From Paramecium octaurelia (lineage: Eukaryota > Ciliophora > Oligohymenophorea > Peniculida > Parameciidae), in assembly GCA_905182995.1 (NCBI GenBank), contig CAJJDP010000031.1:253725-317724 (forward strand): a stretch of DNA of 64,000 nt, given 5' to 3'. The notes below the pieces were generated by a model that saw only the letters and a list, made by a program, of their open reading frames with translations, did not search any database and was not told the DNA's origin. Shown here piece after piece: positions 13,178 to 25,622 of this stretch (positions are counted from its first letter, which is position 1; each line of letters opens with the position of its first letter). The translations under genes and the position numbers were made by a program.

Positions 13178-14497
13178 TCAAATTCTATCCTCTAACAGTT
13201 TATTTCTCCATTTTATCTATTCTCGGATTAATTGAATACAAAATTAATGTTCTAAATTCAAATTTCTACAATACTTAAAATTTTGTTAGATAATCAACAA
13301 TTCCCATTTTTTGAATGCTCCAATATTCTTTATTATTTAACTATGCAATAAATTTAAATTATTGAATGATTGAACATTTAAATACCTCCTCAGTCTGCGC
13401 ATTCCCTTATATTGAAATAATTTGCTATTAATCTTATCTAAGACATTGACTAAATCAACTTACCTGTTGGATATTACTGGATCGACAGCCAACCATTTAC
13501 AAGATTACTTAACTGCCACTTCATCCTTGAATTAAATTTGTTATTTATTAGGTATGAGAGTCTTGTTGTTTAGAAATGAAAATTTAAATTAACCTCGTTG
13601 TAAATTTTATAAAATATCCTCAATTTCATTAGATTTATATTTATAAAGTAATAATCCATTTTAATAGGTTTATAATAGAGAATTGGTTTTGAAGAGTTCA
13701 ATGGCTTTTGGATCTCCTTGAGCAGCATATTGATTAAAGGCATCTTCTAGGTTGAGGATCTGTAGAGTGTACAGATACTCTTTATCAAAGTAGAGCAATT
13801 TGTTTTTAGCAAAATAGATCTGTTGAGAGATCAATTCAATATTAGTAAGAATGGACATGTCATCGATGAAAATGATGGTGCATGTGTTTTGATTTATGTT
13901 GTAAATATAATTATTTACTATATTAATCTAATTAAATTTGAGACCTGCAAATTTATAAGATGACTACACTTCTCCTGTCATTTTAGCTTTCCATAAAATA
14001 CCATTTGGCCTACCACAAAACAAGAAGGACTAATAAAATGCGCATCCAAATTTTTTATTTTTTTCTGTGTTTCCAACTTTGATCAAGCTCCTGGTCTTGT
14101 CATCAAAAATGTAATAGTATGAGGATTCAATAGCCACTTTTGGATAACTAATAGCAAAGCTGTCAATTTTCATATTGTTCAAAATGGTGTATTGTTCTTG
14201 AGTATTGGTATTGTGCAATAGAAACTAATCAGTCAACTGAATGAAGATTAAGTTGTTGATAACGAATGCATCAAGTATGTTGGGACTTAAATACACTATG
14301 TTTCCATCTCTTTCAAGTATGCCATCTGATGTCAATATGTATTGGATGGACAAAACCTTCAAATAGGGCACTTCAATGGGCAATATGTTATCATTATGAT
14401 GGATGGAAGAGTATGTTACAAGTGTTTATTCGTTGAGGATTTGTGTGAGGTGGATATTTAGTTTATTCTTCAGAATACACACTTCTTGAGTCTTCAT
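13178..14497 (-). CDS. 439-residue orphan, possibly beta-propeller
   Basis: One clean 440-codon frame ending 41 bp before the karyopherin start. The first 230 residues alternate short hydrophobic strands with polar turns (FLLHNTNT, YYYIFDDKT, FLFCGRPNG), as in WD-like propellers. After that come helices, including LEDAFNQYAAQGDPKAIEL, which has the look of a Vps/clathrin-type repeat. A propeller followed by helices is the layout of endosomal HOPS/CORVET and coat proteins, but no signature allows a name. The tail is basic (RRLRRYL). The start is the first ATG after the divergent hexosaminidase promoter region. Confidence 0.75.
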
Positions 14498-14587
14498 TAA
14501 TTAATTAATCAAATTTATTGGAGTGCATTTTGATGATCAATGGAGTCTTACACTATGTGAGAAAGTAAATAATTAATATTTTAATAA

Positions 14588-16231
14588 ATGAATTTATTTG
14601 TACTTTTTCTATTCTGCGTCATATTTCATAATGTCATTAGCTTGATGCCTATGCCTAAAGCTATATAGAAGGGAGAGTAAGTTGTCAAAATTGAGAATAA
14701 ATGCTCTCTTCGATATCAAGCAACTGAGGATCAATATCCAGATTTCATTTTGGAATTACTTGAACATTTTCATACCTTGATGACTCCGAAGCAATGCAAT
14801 TTTAAATAATCATTTGGGTTTTCCAATGACTTGGGAGTCATGAAGGTCTTCATGCAAATAGAATCCTTTGAATAATTGTATGGAGTTGAAACAACTAATT
14901 AAGAATCATATAGATTAGATATTGATAATGAATTGAATGTTTATATTTAAGTGAATAATCATTGGGGTTTGGTCAGGGCTTTAAACACCTTAAATTAATT
15001 AAGTGAGAAAGGAGAGATACATGATCTTCCCTTAACAATAGAGGACGAGCCGACTTATAGTTACAGAGGGATTTTGATTGATAGTGCTAGACATTTTCTA
15101 TCAGTACAATTGATAGAGAGAACAATTGATTCCTTAGTCATGAATTCAATGAACACAGTCCATTGGCATATAACTGATGATGAGAGTTTCCCATTACTTT
15201 TAACAGAGTACCCAGGAATTACACATTCAACCAAATATTCAGAGAATTCATACTACACAATAAATGACACTACAAGAATAGTTGAATATGCTTCAAAGAG
15301 AGGAGTTTAAATAATTCCTAGTTTCGATAGTCCTGGACATTCAATGAGTTGGGGAATGACTAAAGAATTAGCTGATATTATGATGATGTGTGGAAGTACT
15401 ATAAAATAATATGGTGTACTTGATCCAACATTAGAGAAGACTTATCAAGTCCTCGAATCGATATTAAAGGACTTTTATCAAATGTTCAAGAAAGTCAAGT
15501 TTGTTAACTTTGCAGGTGATGAGGTCAGCAAGACTTGTTGGGATCAAAGACCTGAAATTAAAGTATTCATGCAAAACAACAATATTAACGATTATTTTGA
15601 ATTATAATCCTATTACAGAAGAAGGTAAAAGTAATTATGGAAGGATGTCATTAAAGCAGAACAAGATATCATCTATCTCTATAGAAAAGAAGACAATTTG
15701 CCACTTGATAAAGAGGATATTATACATTGGTGGGGAGATACTGATCAATTACCATTTGTTGCTGATAAACCTAATAGAATCATATTGATGGATTATTTCC
15801 CATTGTTTATTGATGCAGGCTTTGGAAATGCCTTTGGAAATCCTTACTCTGTTTATCATACATGGAAAGAAATCTATAAATGGACTCCATCCCTTCCAGA
15901 AGGATCACTGAATACTATCATAGGCGGTGAAGTTCCATTGTGGGGAGAAACAAATAATTAAAATACACATTTCAATAAATTATACATGAGAACATCTGTT
16001 ATTGCAGAAACGTATTGAAATATTATATTTAATAGACTTTGGAATCCAAAAGTAAAAGAAACTGAGAAATTTGCTTCCTTTGTTAAACGCCTTATTCAAA
16101 TGGAAGATAGAATGACAAAATAAGGTTTTCCTGTTACTCCTGTTACTCATGGGTATTGTAGAAAAAATACAGAACTATGTTTTCCAGTCTTAAGTGAAGA
16201 GGAATAGAAAGAGTAAATATAAACTGAATGA
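14588..16231 (+). CDS. beta-hexosaminidase, GH20 family, secreted or lysosomal
   Basis: 539 residues with one 24-nt intron near 16011. A hydrophobic signal peptide (MNLFVLFLFCVIF...) precedes a GH20 N-terminal domain and the TIM barrel. Seen in order: YRGILIDSARHF, HWHITDDESFP (about residue 192), PSFDSPGH, the catalytic Asp-Glu pair in FAGDE (about 309), HWWGD and LWGE. Asp-Glu is the substrate-assisted pair that cleaves terminal N-acetylhexosamine. Length and motif order match lysosomal hexosaminidases. Ciliates secrete these enzymes from lysosomes. It diverges from the orphan upstream with 90 bp between start codons. The protein looks intact. Confidence 0.95.
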
Positions 16232-16324
16232 ATGAATTTATAAATATAATTAATAAATATCAATTTTATTTTCTCAACATTTCAAAACTATGAAAATTCT
16301 TAACTGAAATGTGGATTTCAATTC

Positions 16325-16732
16325 ATGATAGCCAACTAAATCTATGGTGATAAAAATTGCACATTTTTTACAAATTATTGCACAAAATGGGCTGATTCTA
16401 AGAAAAAATAATAATAAACTATTAATTAAATAGCTGATACCAATATCTGGGCTTTTCAGATGGGTAATCATAATATTTTTGGTTTAACTAAGATTCTAGA
16501 TATAGTAGTGCATTAATTAATTGAAAATAACCATATTGAATTCTTATTTCAGTCTCTCCTTATTTTAATAGACTCATTAATTATACTTGTTGTCAATTTA
16601 AAGTATCAATACATTATTTAGAAATAAGAGGGTTTAAACTTGCTGAATGATCTAAAAGAATTATAAATATTGATCTAATACTTTAAAATGAAAAATATCA
16701 TCAGATTTAAATAACAAACTATGGAGGAATGA
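16325..16732 (+). CDS. uncertain ORF, 135 residues
   Basis: A TGA-free frame of 136 codons starting MIANQIYGDKNCTFF, with a hydrophobic segment near the middle (LFQSLLILIDSLIILVV), which could be a membrane helix. In the same frame the reading stays open upstream of the ATG without another start, so an upstream exon is possible. The next ORF starts inside its stop codon (ATGA overlap), which is odd for ciliates and suggests one of the two is not real, or that an intron joins them. No family recognised. Confidence 0.35.
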
Positions 16733-17124
16733 AATTTAGTCATAAGCACAAAAATGCTTTTAAAATAATTATAATGATAACTTATCAGATAATATTTTCA
16801 TTCAAATTTCCTTCTCTTTTTTTAATATGCAAATTAAATATCAAAAGTGGTTATTTACAACTCATTTCAGATCTAATAAAATTTATGTTAATGTTTGTTT
16901 CAAATTTATATGCCAGTTTACTTTACAGTTTGTATATCATAGCTAATTCACGGTACTAAGTTTATTTAACATAATTGAATAACATTAGTTTCGATATTTA
17001 GATATCGAATTTATTTTATGACAGAATAATTGTATTATTGGGATTTGAAGAGCAACTCATGTTTGTATTAAATAGAACTAAAGATTTATTCATATTGGAT
17101 TATCATATTCTATCTATTAACTGA
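16729..17124 (+). CDS. uncertain hydrophobic ORF, 131 residues
   Basis: Open from ATG 16729 to TGA 17122. The product is hydrophobic and basic at first (FKIIIMITYQIIFSF, FMLMFVSNLYASLLYSLYII), then polar (YDRIIVLLGFEEQL). It could hold two membrane helices. Its start overlaps the stop of the preceding ORF by ATGA. The rarity of TGA in this DNA makes such ORFs common by chance, so I give it low weight. Confidence 0.3.
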
Positions 17125-17513
17125 TACTATTAAGTATGATATGCTAAAAATAACGGAAAACCTGTTTTGAACCAAAATATTCTGGAAACTCATAATCATT
17201 AATAATCTTAAATCAAATTGTTTTAATCAAGACATCAAGACCAAATAATTATCTTTGAAGGGAACGTAATAAGAATGTTCAAGTAAGGATGATTCTTATG
17301 ATCTTCAAGATCAATTGTTTTAAGATCAAGGTTTACTAAAGAAAATGATAACTATTACTGAATTCTATCAATTATCTAATTTACAATTAATATTATCAAA
17401 TGTAAATTTATAAATTCAGACTGTTTTTTCACTAAAAATTAAATTAAATTCACTAAGAAATATTTTTAACATCATTATTTATTTAATTGTTTAATTAATT
17501 TATCTATTTCAGA

Positions 17514-17882
17514 ATGCCTCGTTCTCCAAAAGAAATTATTTACTCTGAAAAGTATTGCGATGATGAGTTTGAATATAGACATGTAATATTACCCGAGGAA
17601 ATATACAAAACACTCGAAAAAATCTAAAACTCTTAAAGACTCCATACCGAAAAGGAATGGAGAAGTCTTGGAGTGAAAGGATCCCCTGGTTGGGTTCATT
17701 ACGATTATTACAAACCAGAACCACATATTCTGATGCTTAGGAAAAAAAGAATTGATTTAATATCTCTATTTCTAAATAAATATATCTATTTAATCCTATG
17801 TAATTAACTCAGCTTATTCCTTTAGAGACATCATAGAAAATCACACTTTAAAAAGTAAGTTGATCGCCATTATGTTAAATGA
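17514..17882 (+). CDS. CKS1: CKS1-type cyclin-dependent kinase regulatory subunit
   Basis: Residues 1-75 match the CKS family closely: [20 protein letters not shown], then [32 protein letters not shown]. Arg and Tyr in EYRH, Trp in EWRSLG and GWVHY, and the HIL strand are the conserved phosphate-anion and CDK-contact positions. CKS proteins bind CDKs and phosphorylated substrates and act in mitotic entry. The usual family length is about 80-110 residues. Here the frame continues with a hydrophobic then basic tail to 122 residues. A canonical-looking GTA...TAG intron near 17802 would instead end the protein at 17863. The tail is the uncertain part. Confidence 0.9.
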
Positions 17883-20092
17883 ATAAAAATATATATAAAT
17901 GCTAATTCTAATGTATATAACTAATAATACTTTATATGTTATTATTGAATTTTAAGTATTTCAACTAAAACAAAATATCTAATTAATAGTTTCATTTTTA
18001 ACCTAAATTAACGTTGTATAAGTAAAATATATAGAATTCAATTATTCTCCATTAATTACGGTTTATATACGTTTCCAATTTTTAAAAGGATATTTATAAT
18101 AACTTTTTTTCCTTTAAATCCTGAGAAGCGCTAACATCTACAAAGTGTTAAATTTTAATTAAAAAATAAACATTGATTTCAAATCTTTATTTTTATGATG
18201 AAATCTAAAACGATTCAAGTTTACTATTTATTTTAGATACAACTTTGTATTTAATTTCTAATTTTGGAATTTATTTGTGAAATCAGCTGATATGCAGTAT
18301 TACTTACTAATTTATTATTTTTAAAATCAATCATCTTAGCAAAATTAAAAACCATAACTAAATTGTGCAAAGAAGAGCAGCAAATTTAAGTTTACTAATA
18401 AATAGTTATCAATTTTCGGATTGTAATAAAAATAAAATCTTTTTGATTGATATGACATAGTACAAATAAAGAGATCATTTATAATAAGATTCAAATCTAA
18501 TGTTGAATCTTAAGTATAATATTACATTCTTCATTCTGAAATTCAAATCAAATAAAAATGATCAGTTAAATTTTTTATTGATTATTATATAACCAAAATT
18601 AAAAATTTAGTTCTAATTAAAATTACTAATTGAAATAAGGTCAAAGCTGTATTTATTTAAATTCCAACTAAAAAAGGCGTTATTTATAATATCTAAATTT
18701 AAAGTTTCCTTCAACTTCTCATTTTAGTTTATGATTTAACCAGATTTAAACAAATAAAAATTACTAATTAATCTAATATAAATGAGAATAGCGCTGATCA
18801 AAAAAATATTTTAACTAACTAACTTACAAGATCTAAGATTTTTGTTAAGCTGAACTAATAAAAACAGATTTTATTTAATATCCTCTAAAATGACTCTAAC
18901 AAATTAGCGAAATTTATCTTGAATTAAAAATAATACTCTATTTCAAATATATGTTACCTAACTATAAATATGTATGGTAATAAAAAAAATTGTGAAAAAA
19001 TGGAATGTAAATGGTTTATGTTGTAATATAGCAAGATTTAAGATTAAAATTAATAAAAAGGTCAAAATGTACTAAAATTTTTAAAATAAAATCTAATAAT
19101 TTGCGATTAAAATTTTATGATAGAATTACTAATAGAGATTTGAAAATGGATTGAATTTACATGAAACTTTATATCATTGAAACTATAATATAGTAATGTA
19201 TAAAATTTATAATTTTAAATTCTGATAAGAAGTATCTTTTATGGAGTATTCCTTTATTTTATAATTTTATCACATATTGGCTGAAATACTTCAAGAAATA
19301 GTAATGTAATCTATTTTGTAAACCACTACCTTATAAATATGATGAGATCCAAAATTATTTTAATGGTTGAAGCTTATCTTTCAAAAACCAAATTTCTTAT
19401 TTCTAATCTTAAAATCTTATTATAAGAAACTATTAGTATCAAACCATTTTGACAGTTTCATAATTTAAGAAACTTAACGACTACCTAGGTAAAGATTACT
19501 TCGAATTTGATATTCTATGAGATTAAAAATTCTTTTAAATGCCAGTGTTCAAGTTTAAGAATTATTTAATATAATGTCAATATTAATCAACTTTAATTAC
19601 CTTCATTAATATTATTAAAATATAAGAACCAACTTATAAAAATTATCTTAGAGTATATAAATTGATTAGCCAAATATAAATATGATTATTATTTTCAAGA
19701 TTCCTAACTTTAATCTATTTCATTATGAAATCAAAAAACTAGAAATAAATTGATATTCATTCCATTTTTGTATTAAGAGAATAAAATTCATTGAATTAGA
19801 CAATCTAATTAATTATCATGTTTGATTTTCTCAAAGGGATATACCACTCTAATAATTATTTATTTTCTATAAATTAACCCTATAAATAAATTACCATAAC
19901 TATTTTTTTCAATTATGATATTTTTCTATTACCAAATTAATTAATTTTAATCAAACAGAAATGATTAATAAAGAAAAGAATGAAAAATAGAAATGTATAA
20001 TTATAAGAATCAAATTCTTTCAAAATTAATGAATGGAGTATCAAATTAAATAGAAACATAAAAATATTAATAATTAATATTATAGATACTAA
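17883..20092. other. gene-poor A+T-rich stretch
   Basis: Over 2.2 kb without a convincing gene, unusual for this compact genome. The best open stretch is 18452-18853 on the plus strand (133 codons, K/I/L/Q-rich, no motif). A weaker open run precedes it from about 18196, broken by TGAs. It could be a decayed gene or simply random A+T-rich spacer. No repeats or inverted repeats stood out by eye. Confidence 0.4.
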
Positions 20093-20914
20093 TCAATAGG
20101 TACTTTTCTTTTTCAATTGCTTTTTTCTTTTTTTACTAATAAATCCATCATATTCTGATGCTTAGGATTCATCCTAATTGATTTTATAATTCCAGGAATC
20201 CTCATTCAATAGATTTATAGAAACTTCTAGTTATTAATTAAGCGATTCTTCGAATTTAACTTCAAATTATGGAGTTTAAAACCATTGATAATCATCTTGG
20301 CAAATGGCACTCGTTTAACAATGTAAATTATTTTCTTCAGATTTTATTGAGGTAGGGATTTGAGATTAATTAAGATTTAATTAACTTGAAGTATTTTCAA
20401 AATTGTTTTAGTTGGTTTCAGCTATTCTTTTTTCCTACATTTCTAAGAACTTTTATTTTTAAAGTGTGTTTAACATTCCTTTCTTATATAAAATTTCATT
20501 AACTAAGTATTTGATATCATAATTTCTGATGAACTCATCTTACCAAGCCTTTGAAGCTTTAAAGTATTTATCATTAAATAAAGATAATGCTTAGTCTTTT
20601 AATTAAGTTCTCCTCACTCTTTTACCTTATTTAGCACTTTATTCAATAATCCAGAAACATAATTTTTATTCAGCTTCTAAATTGAGTTTTTTCCTTCCAC
20701 ACCCTGGTTTTCGATTTATACCTTCATTCTACCATCTTCTAAGATTTTTTATTGATGTATTATATTATGCACTTAGCGTAGAGAGTGTATCAATAGTGTT
20801 ATTATATTACAAAACCTTCATTATTTTTTACTTATCTTCGAAACTGATTATTTTGTATTTTTTTGATGTTTGCTCTAATTTAGTGTTCTTCTAATTGTTT
20901 TCTGTCGTAGTCAT
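20093..20914 (-). CDS. CENP-B/Tc5-type helix-turn-helix DNA-binding protein
   Basis: 273 residues, single exon. Residues about 18-60 (YKIISFEDKQKIMKVL ... IKNLRRWQ) form a psq/CENP-B N-terminal HTH. Residues about 62-135 form the second HTH (HTH_CenpB/Tc5 type): GRKKLNLEAE, a LxFWI helix, RVRRTQLKDQAL, and the diagnostic FKASKAWQDEFIRNYDI. In pogo/Tc5 transposases and CENP-B this pair is followed by a DDE nuclease. Here there is none, only a Q/N/E-rich tail and a lysine-rich end (SKKRKKQLKKK), a likely nuclear signal. It therefore looks like a stand-alone or domesticated DNA-binding half. No terminal inverted repeats were noticed. Confidence 0.8.
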
Positions 20915-21652
20915 CCAAATATTTATATTATTTATGATTAACCGCTCATAGTTTTGATTCCTAAATTGCATCAAAAAAGCATGGGAATATTTATATCTAA
21001 TTCTAATCAATTTAAAGGGACGCTCATGAATGTGATAATAATTTAAGGAAATATGTTCTTAATCCTATTGGTAGTGTCAGTTAGTAGCGAAAAGGGATTA
21101 ATCGTTCATTTTTTGAACAAGATTGATTTACAAGCTTCTTATTTTAATAAATATTTTAATAGATGTAAAATGTTGGAAAATACTGCAATGAAACATAACA
21201 AGATAATTATGGATTATGATGTTATACATATGTTAAAGTATTGAAAATTCACCTTTTATAAAATTGTTTATCATGTGATATTATGTATTTATGTAGTTGT
21301 ATGATGTATGAATGTGTAATTTTATGATGGTACTTTAAAATGTGGATTTTAAAGAAATTTTATTTTATTTATTAATTTTGTGAATCATTTTATTAATGAT
21401 TAATATAAAATCAAGTTTTTATTTTGTAATTTTTAGTTAATAAATAATATACATTATTTTATTTATATAATTTTATAAATGAGATATGCTAGTGAGTGCT
21501 TAATTTTATTATTATGAAAACTAAGATATAATGCTCTTTTTAATGCTAAATTTAATCAGGTTTATGGAAACATTGAATATAATATGTATAGTAAGGGATA
21601 TTGAAAGAATTTTAATTGGATGTTAAGTGTAGAATAACAAATATAACCAACC
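20915..21652. other. intergenic with one doubtful short ORF
   Basis: Divergent promoter region between the HTH gene and the next plus-strand region. A 63-codon ORF at 21053-21244 starts MFLILLVVSVSS, a signal-peptide-like beginning, and ends in TGA. It has no homologue I can recognise. The rest is very A+T-rich. Confidence 0.3.
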
Positions 21653-23732
21653 ATGTCCTAAATCTCTAAGAAGTAAATTTTATATGTATTGTTAGCTAAG
21701 GAAAGTACTATAATTAAGCATTCAGAGGCATTTAGTATTGGAGAATCAAGAACACTAGATAAAATAGAAAATTTAGAATTTTCAGTTCTTCGATATCCTT
21801 AAACTCAACTATTTCAAACTCCAAATGCTTAGATGATGCAAAGTTTTTCTAATTTCCTATTTAGTGACCAATAAAAATCGATTGCTGATCAAAGAAATAC
21901 TACATTAATTTTTGCCTCAAAGTAATGCGTATTAAGTTATTCATTTGAAAAGTGTAGCTATTGAAGGAATGAGAATTATTTGTGAGATTGATATTTAATG
22001 CAGAAACATTTTATCAATTAAGAGATTAGGTAAGATTCTGTATATTTTAAAAAACACAATTAACCACTTCGAAAAGAATGGATAACAATCCAAATGAGAT
22101 ATATTGGATCAAAGGGAGATTTTAATATTGCTTTAAAGATGGGATCAGTAAAATGATGTGAAAATTAATTGATGAGGTTAAATCACTTTTGAATAATAAA
22201 ACAGAAGATGAGTAATAAATAAATATTGAGAGATTGAGATTTCAACCAGATGAACTGATATAACTTGATAGGAAGTTAGGGAAAGGATATTTAATTCATC
22301 AGAATACTTGGATCCTTATATAGTTTGTGGAAGATTTGCTAAATTGATAGAGATATATTTTAGGAGTTCTGATAAATGATTCGTATGTTTGTCCATAATT
22401 GATTGATTATTAATTTATTATTTTATAAGCAGATCTCATGGAACAACTGCTAGAACGATATGAGGAATTAAAGAAACGGAACATTCAGAAAAATTAGAGC
22501 ATGATAAATTAATAACTCATTTGCTCTATATAGAAAATATCTCAAGCTAAAATAGAAAAGAGAATCACCCTTGTCTAAGATGTAATAAATATAATAATGA
22601 AGCTCGGCTTATTAAGGAAATAGAGAGAACCTTTAGGAAGTAGCTATTCGAATTGTTAAAGTTTAGTCAAAGATATTGATATGCATATCAATTCCATTAT
22701 GTTTGAAATAGATAAACTAGAATAATTAAAATAGAAATCCCAAAGATTCTTACGACTTCAAAGTTAACCGAAAATAAAACCAGACAAAGCATCAACTGAT
22801 GTCATGGCTTAGACAGGAGGACTGCTATCAAGTACCAGCGATGGTTAAACAAGAATGTATCATAGATGATGAAAAAGAGTTTTAAAATTTTAGATATGAA
22901 ATAGATACTAAATTAAAGAAGGCTGAAATGAACTTTGAAGAATTTTAATAATTGTAATATCGAATATTGAAGAACAATATGAAGGGAATTCACAAAGACT
23001 TTAATAACATAAAGCCAGGGAGTTATAAAATTAAATGCAAAGATAAGTTACTTTGGAAGAAAAGATGTCAAAAAAGAATAACAATTGCAAAAATAAATGT
23101 CTTTGTTAAAAGATTTCCATGAGTTATCAAAACAATAGAAGGAAGAACATTTCTTAAAGATTTTGAATAAATCAATGGGAGTCTTAGATGACGAGGATAA
23201 ATTTAATTAAATTTAAAATTCAAGTATTTTGGGATATGTAGAGAAGGGAGAAATTTTAAAATAAAGAGAAAAAAAGCTTGCTTGTATGGAGAAATATAAT
23301 AAAGTATTTGAGGAGTATTAGAATAAAATCAATAAGGAGAAAGAGGATAAAATTCAGTCATATTAGATTGTACTTATTTAATTAATAGAGAATAGAATAA
23401 AGCTATTGAGGATGTAGCTGAGAATAATTAACTAAATATCTATTTGAAAGAAAATTTCAGAATTAACCTGAAACATAAAGATTGAGAGATAGATGAACTA
23501 AAATATTTTAGAAAGAGAAGGTTGGGGAAAATTTGATCAAAAATTCAGAAATCAATTAAAGATTAAATCAATCTAAAAAGAGAATGATGGAGGAAGAGTA
23601 AAAGTAAAGGAAGTTAATGATAGAGTGATTAATTTAATGATATCATAAGAATGATGAACGATTGAACATAAGGGAAAGACAGAAAATATGAAAAAGTTAG
23701 AGATCGAAAAAGAACAGGGAGAGAAGAAATGA
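21653..23732 (+). CDS. coiled-coil gene region with many frame changes, possibly decayed
   Basis: Segments of protein-like sequence occur in changing frames along the plus strand. The first starts MSQISKKQILYVLLAKE. A middle helical part (ADLMEQLLERYEELKKRN ... TLVQDVINIIMKLGLLRKQ) faintly recalls the helical region of nucleoporin Nup54. Long E/K/Q-rich coiled-coil segments follow to 23732. Several junctions fit introns of 24-37 nt, but at others (for example near 23040 and 23640) no GT...AG solution restores the frame. It may be one or two genes with unusual introns, a pseudogene, or sequence with base errors. The limits given are those of the coding-like region. Confidence 0.4.
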
Positions 23733-23813
23733 AAAAGCTTAAGCATTCTAAGGTTTGATTAAATATATTGTTAAGAAAAATTAATAATATTTGATTATTT
23801 ATTTTTGAATTTA

Positions 23814-25463
23814 ATGAATAACCAACTACACAATCTCAATTGTAAATTTTGCAAGATTAATCAGAACAAGTTTATCTAGAAAGAAATACATGAGAAGTAT
23901 TTTGATAGATATGAAATTATAGATATTTTGAGTAGTTCAATTTTTATTTTGCCAAGCCCATAACAGAAATATTAGCTAATGTTCCTATAGATCATGTCAT
24001 TCTATTTAAAGACCAACTGTATTTACATGATGAAAATGAATATATGAAGCGATTTTATTAAAGAGAGGAACAGGATCCAAGAATTAAATTACTTAGCGAT
24101 TTTTACTATGAGTAAAATAAAGTAACTCATATATGTTGATTAATACTTTTAAGGTCCCATAGCCCAATTTATATAAAGTCAATGCTCATAAGTTCATGGA
24201 GAAGAGAATAAATAAATTGTTAAAATTACAATAAAAAGCATAAAATAGTTAGAATCAACAACCAATTACTAAAAAAATGATTCCTGATCATATTTTTAGT
24301 GAAAACTACGTTGAATCTGTATCTGAGTAGTATCGACATACTTATTTAGTTCCTATCCCAAGGAACAAATATCATGGGACAGCAAATCGCATAACATCTA
24401 TGAGATTTCATAAAGTGTAGCATAGTAGTCACAACCAAAAAACAAACCTTCTGCATAATTACCTATTCTTAACATATCTGGTGATCAAAATAAACTATTT
24501 AACTGTTAAAATGACTAAGATATAGAAAATATCATTTGTGAAGTCAACACACAAACATCTCGTTAGTTATCATCAATTACCAAAATACCATTCAAAAAGA
24601 AATCTCCAACAAGTGCAACAAAAAAGAAAAATTAATCAATTCAATAGCCTTAGTAACCTAAAGTTCCTATTCCACCATTGAAACTCCAAGAAAGTGCTAA
24701 ATCATCAACAACCACAGCTCCAAACAATAAGTCAACAAGCATTTAATCTTTAATGAAAAAATATGATTAAATATTGTAAAAACGTTTTTAAGTGAAGGAA
24801 ATATTAACAGAACGTAACGAAACCCGTTGCGCTGCTGGTTTTGGTTCTAATTGTGGTATTGGTACAAATAGAGGAGAAGGGGGTTCATCAAAAAAATAAA
24901 TTACAGATGAAATGCTACTCAAATTAATATCAAACATGAAGAAGTCAAAAAATAAATCTGACAACTATTAATTTCATGCCTCCTACAAAAGCGTAGTGTC
25001 TCATCCTTAAACTGGTCCAGCTTAATCATGCACATTTGAAAAAGAAAATGAAAAAAAGAAAAAATACCAAGTTTATTTAGTAAGCTATTTAATTTAATAG
25101 GAAGCCAAAATAAATTAAAAAAAACCCTTCTTAGATGTCATCACCGACAACAGTCTAAAAGTAATTTAAGCTAAATTATAATAGCACTTGTTCTCCATCG
25201 ATGCTTCTTAGATCCCTTTCAAATCCTTCAATGGCTCCTTCTCCAATGAGGAGATTAGAAATTAAAGTTAACTTAAATAAACTTATATAATAATAAGAAC
25301 AAGAAATAGGATATTGGACTTAAAGATGCAAAGTTCGTTGAAACTCACTCTATCAATTAATTTTAACAATAATTATTTTATATAATTTACCTTCCATACT
25401 TCATACTATTCTATTTTAAAAAGTATAAAGATTAATTTCCTTTTATAAAATCTAAAGTATTGA
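23814..25463 (+). CDS. large protein with N-terminal Cys pair, Q/S/T-rich middle
   Basis: Begins MNNQLHNLNCKFCKINQNKF with a Cys-x2-Cys pair and nearby His residues, perhaps a small zinc finger. Three introns fit: 35 nt near 23933, 32 nt near 24120, and 20 nt near 24331 (GTATCG...TTTAG). The middle is rich in Q, S, P and K (for example SPTSATKKK and QQPQQPKVPIPPL). A short Gly-rich segment (CAAGFGSNCGIGTNRG) follows, then a K-rich C-terminal part. The frame near 25260 is ambiguous, so the stop at 25461 is provisional. The protein would exceed 500 residues. No known domain beyond the Cys pair. Confidence 0.6.
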
Positions 25464-25622
25464 GTTAATTATATAATTAATTTATTCAAATGTAACAATT
25501 TAAGGGGTGGAGAATAAGGCTAAATATCACCAATAAATTATGAATATTCTAGCTGAATGATAGATAAATATCAGTCTATTCATTCAAACAAAAAAAATTA
25601 TTAAATTTATTGAAATACACTA

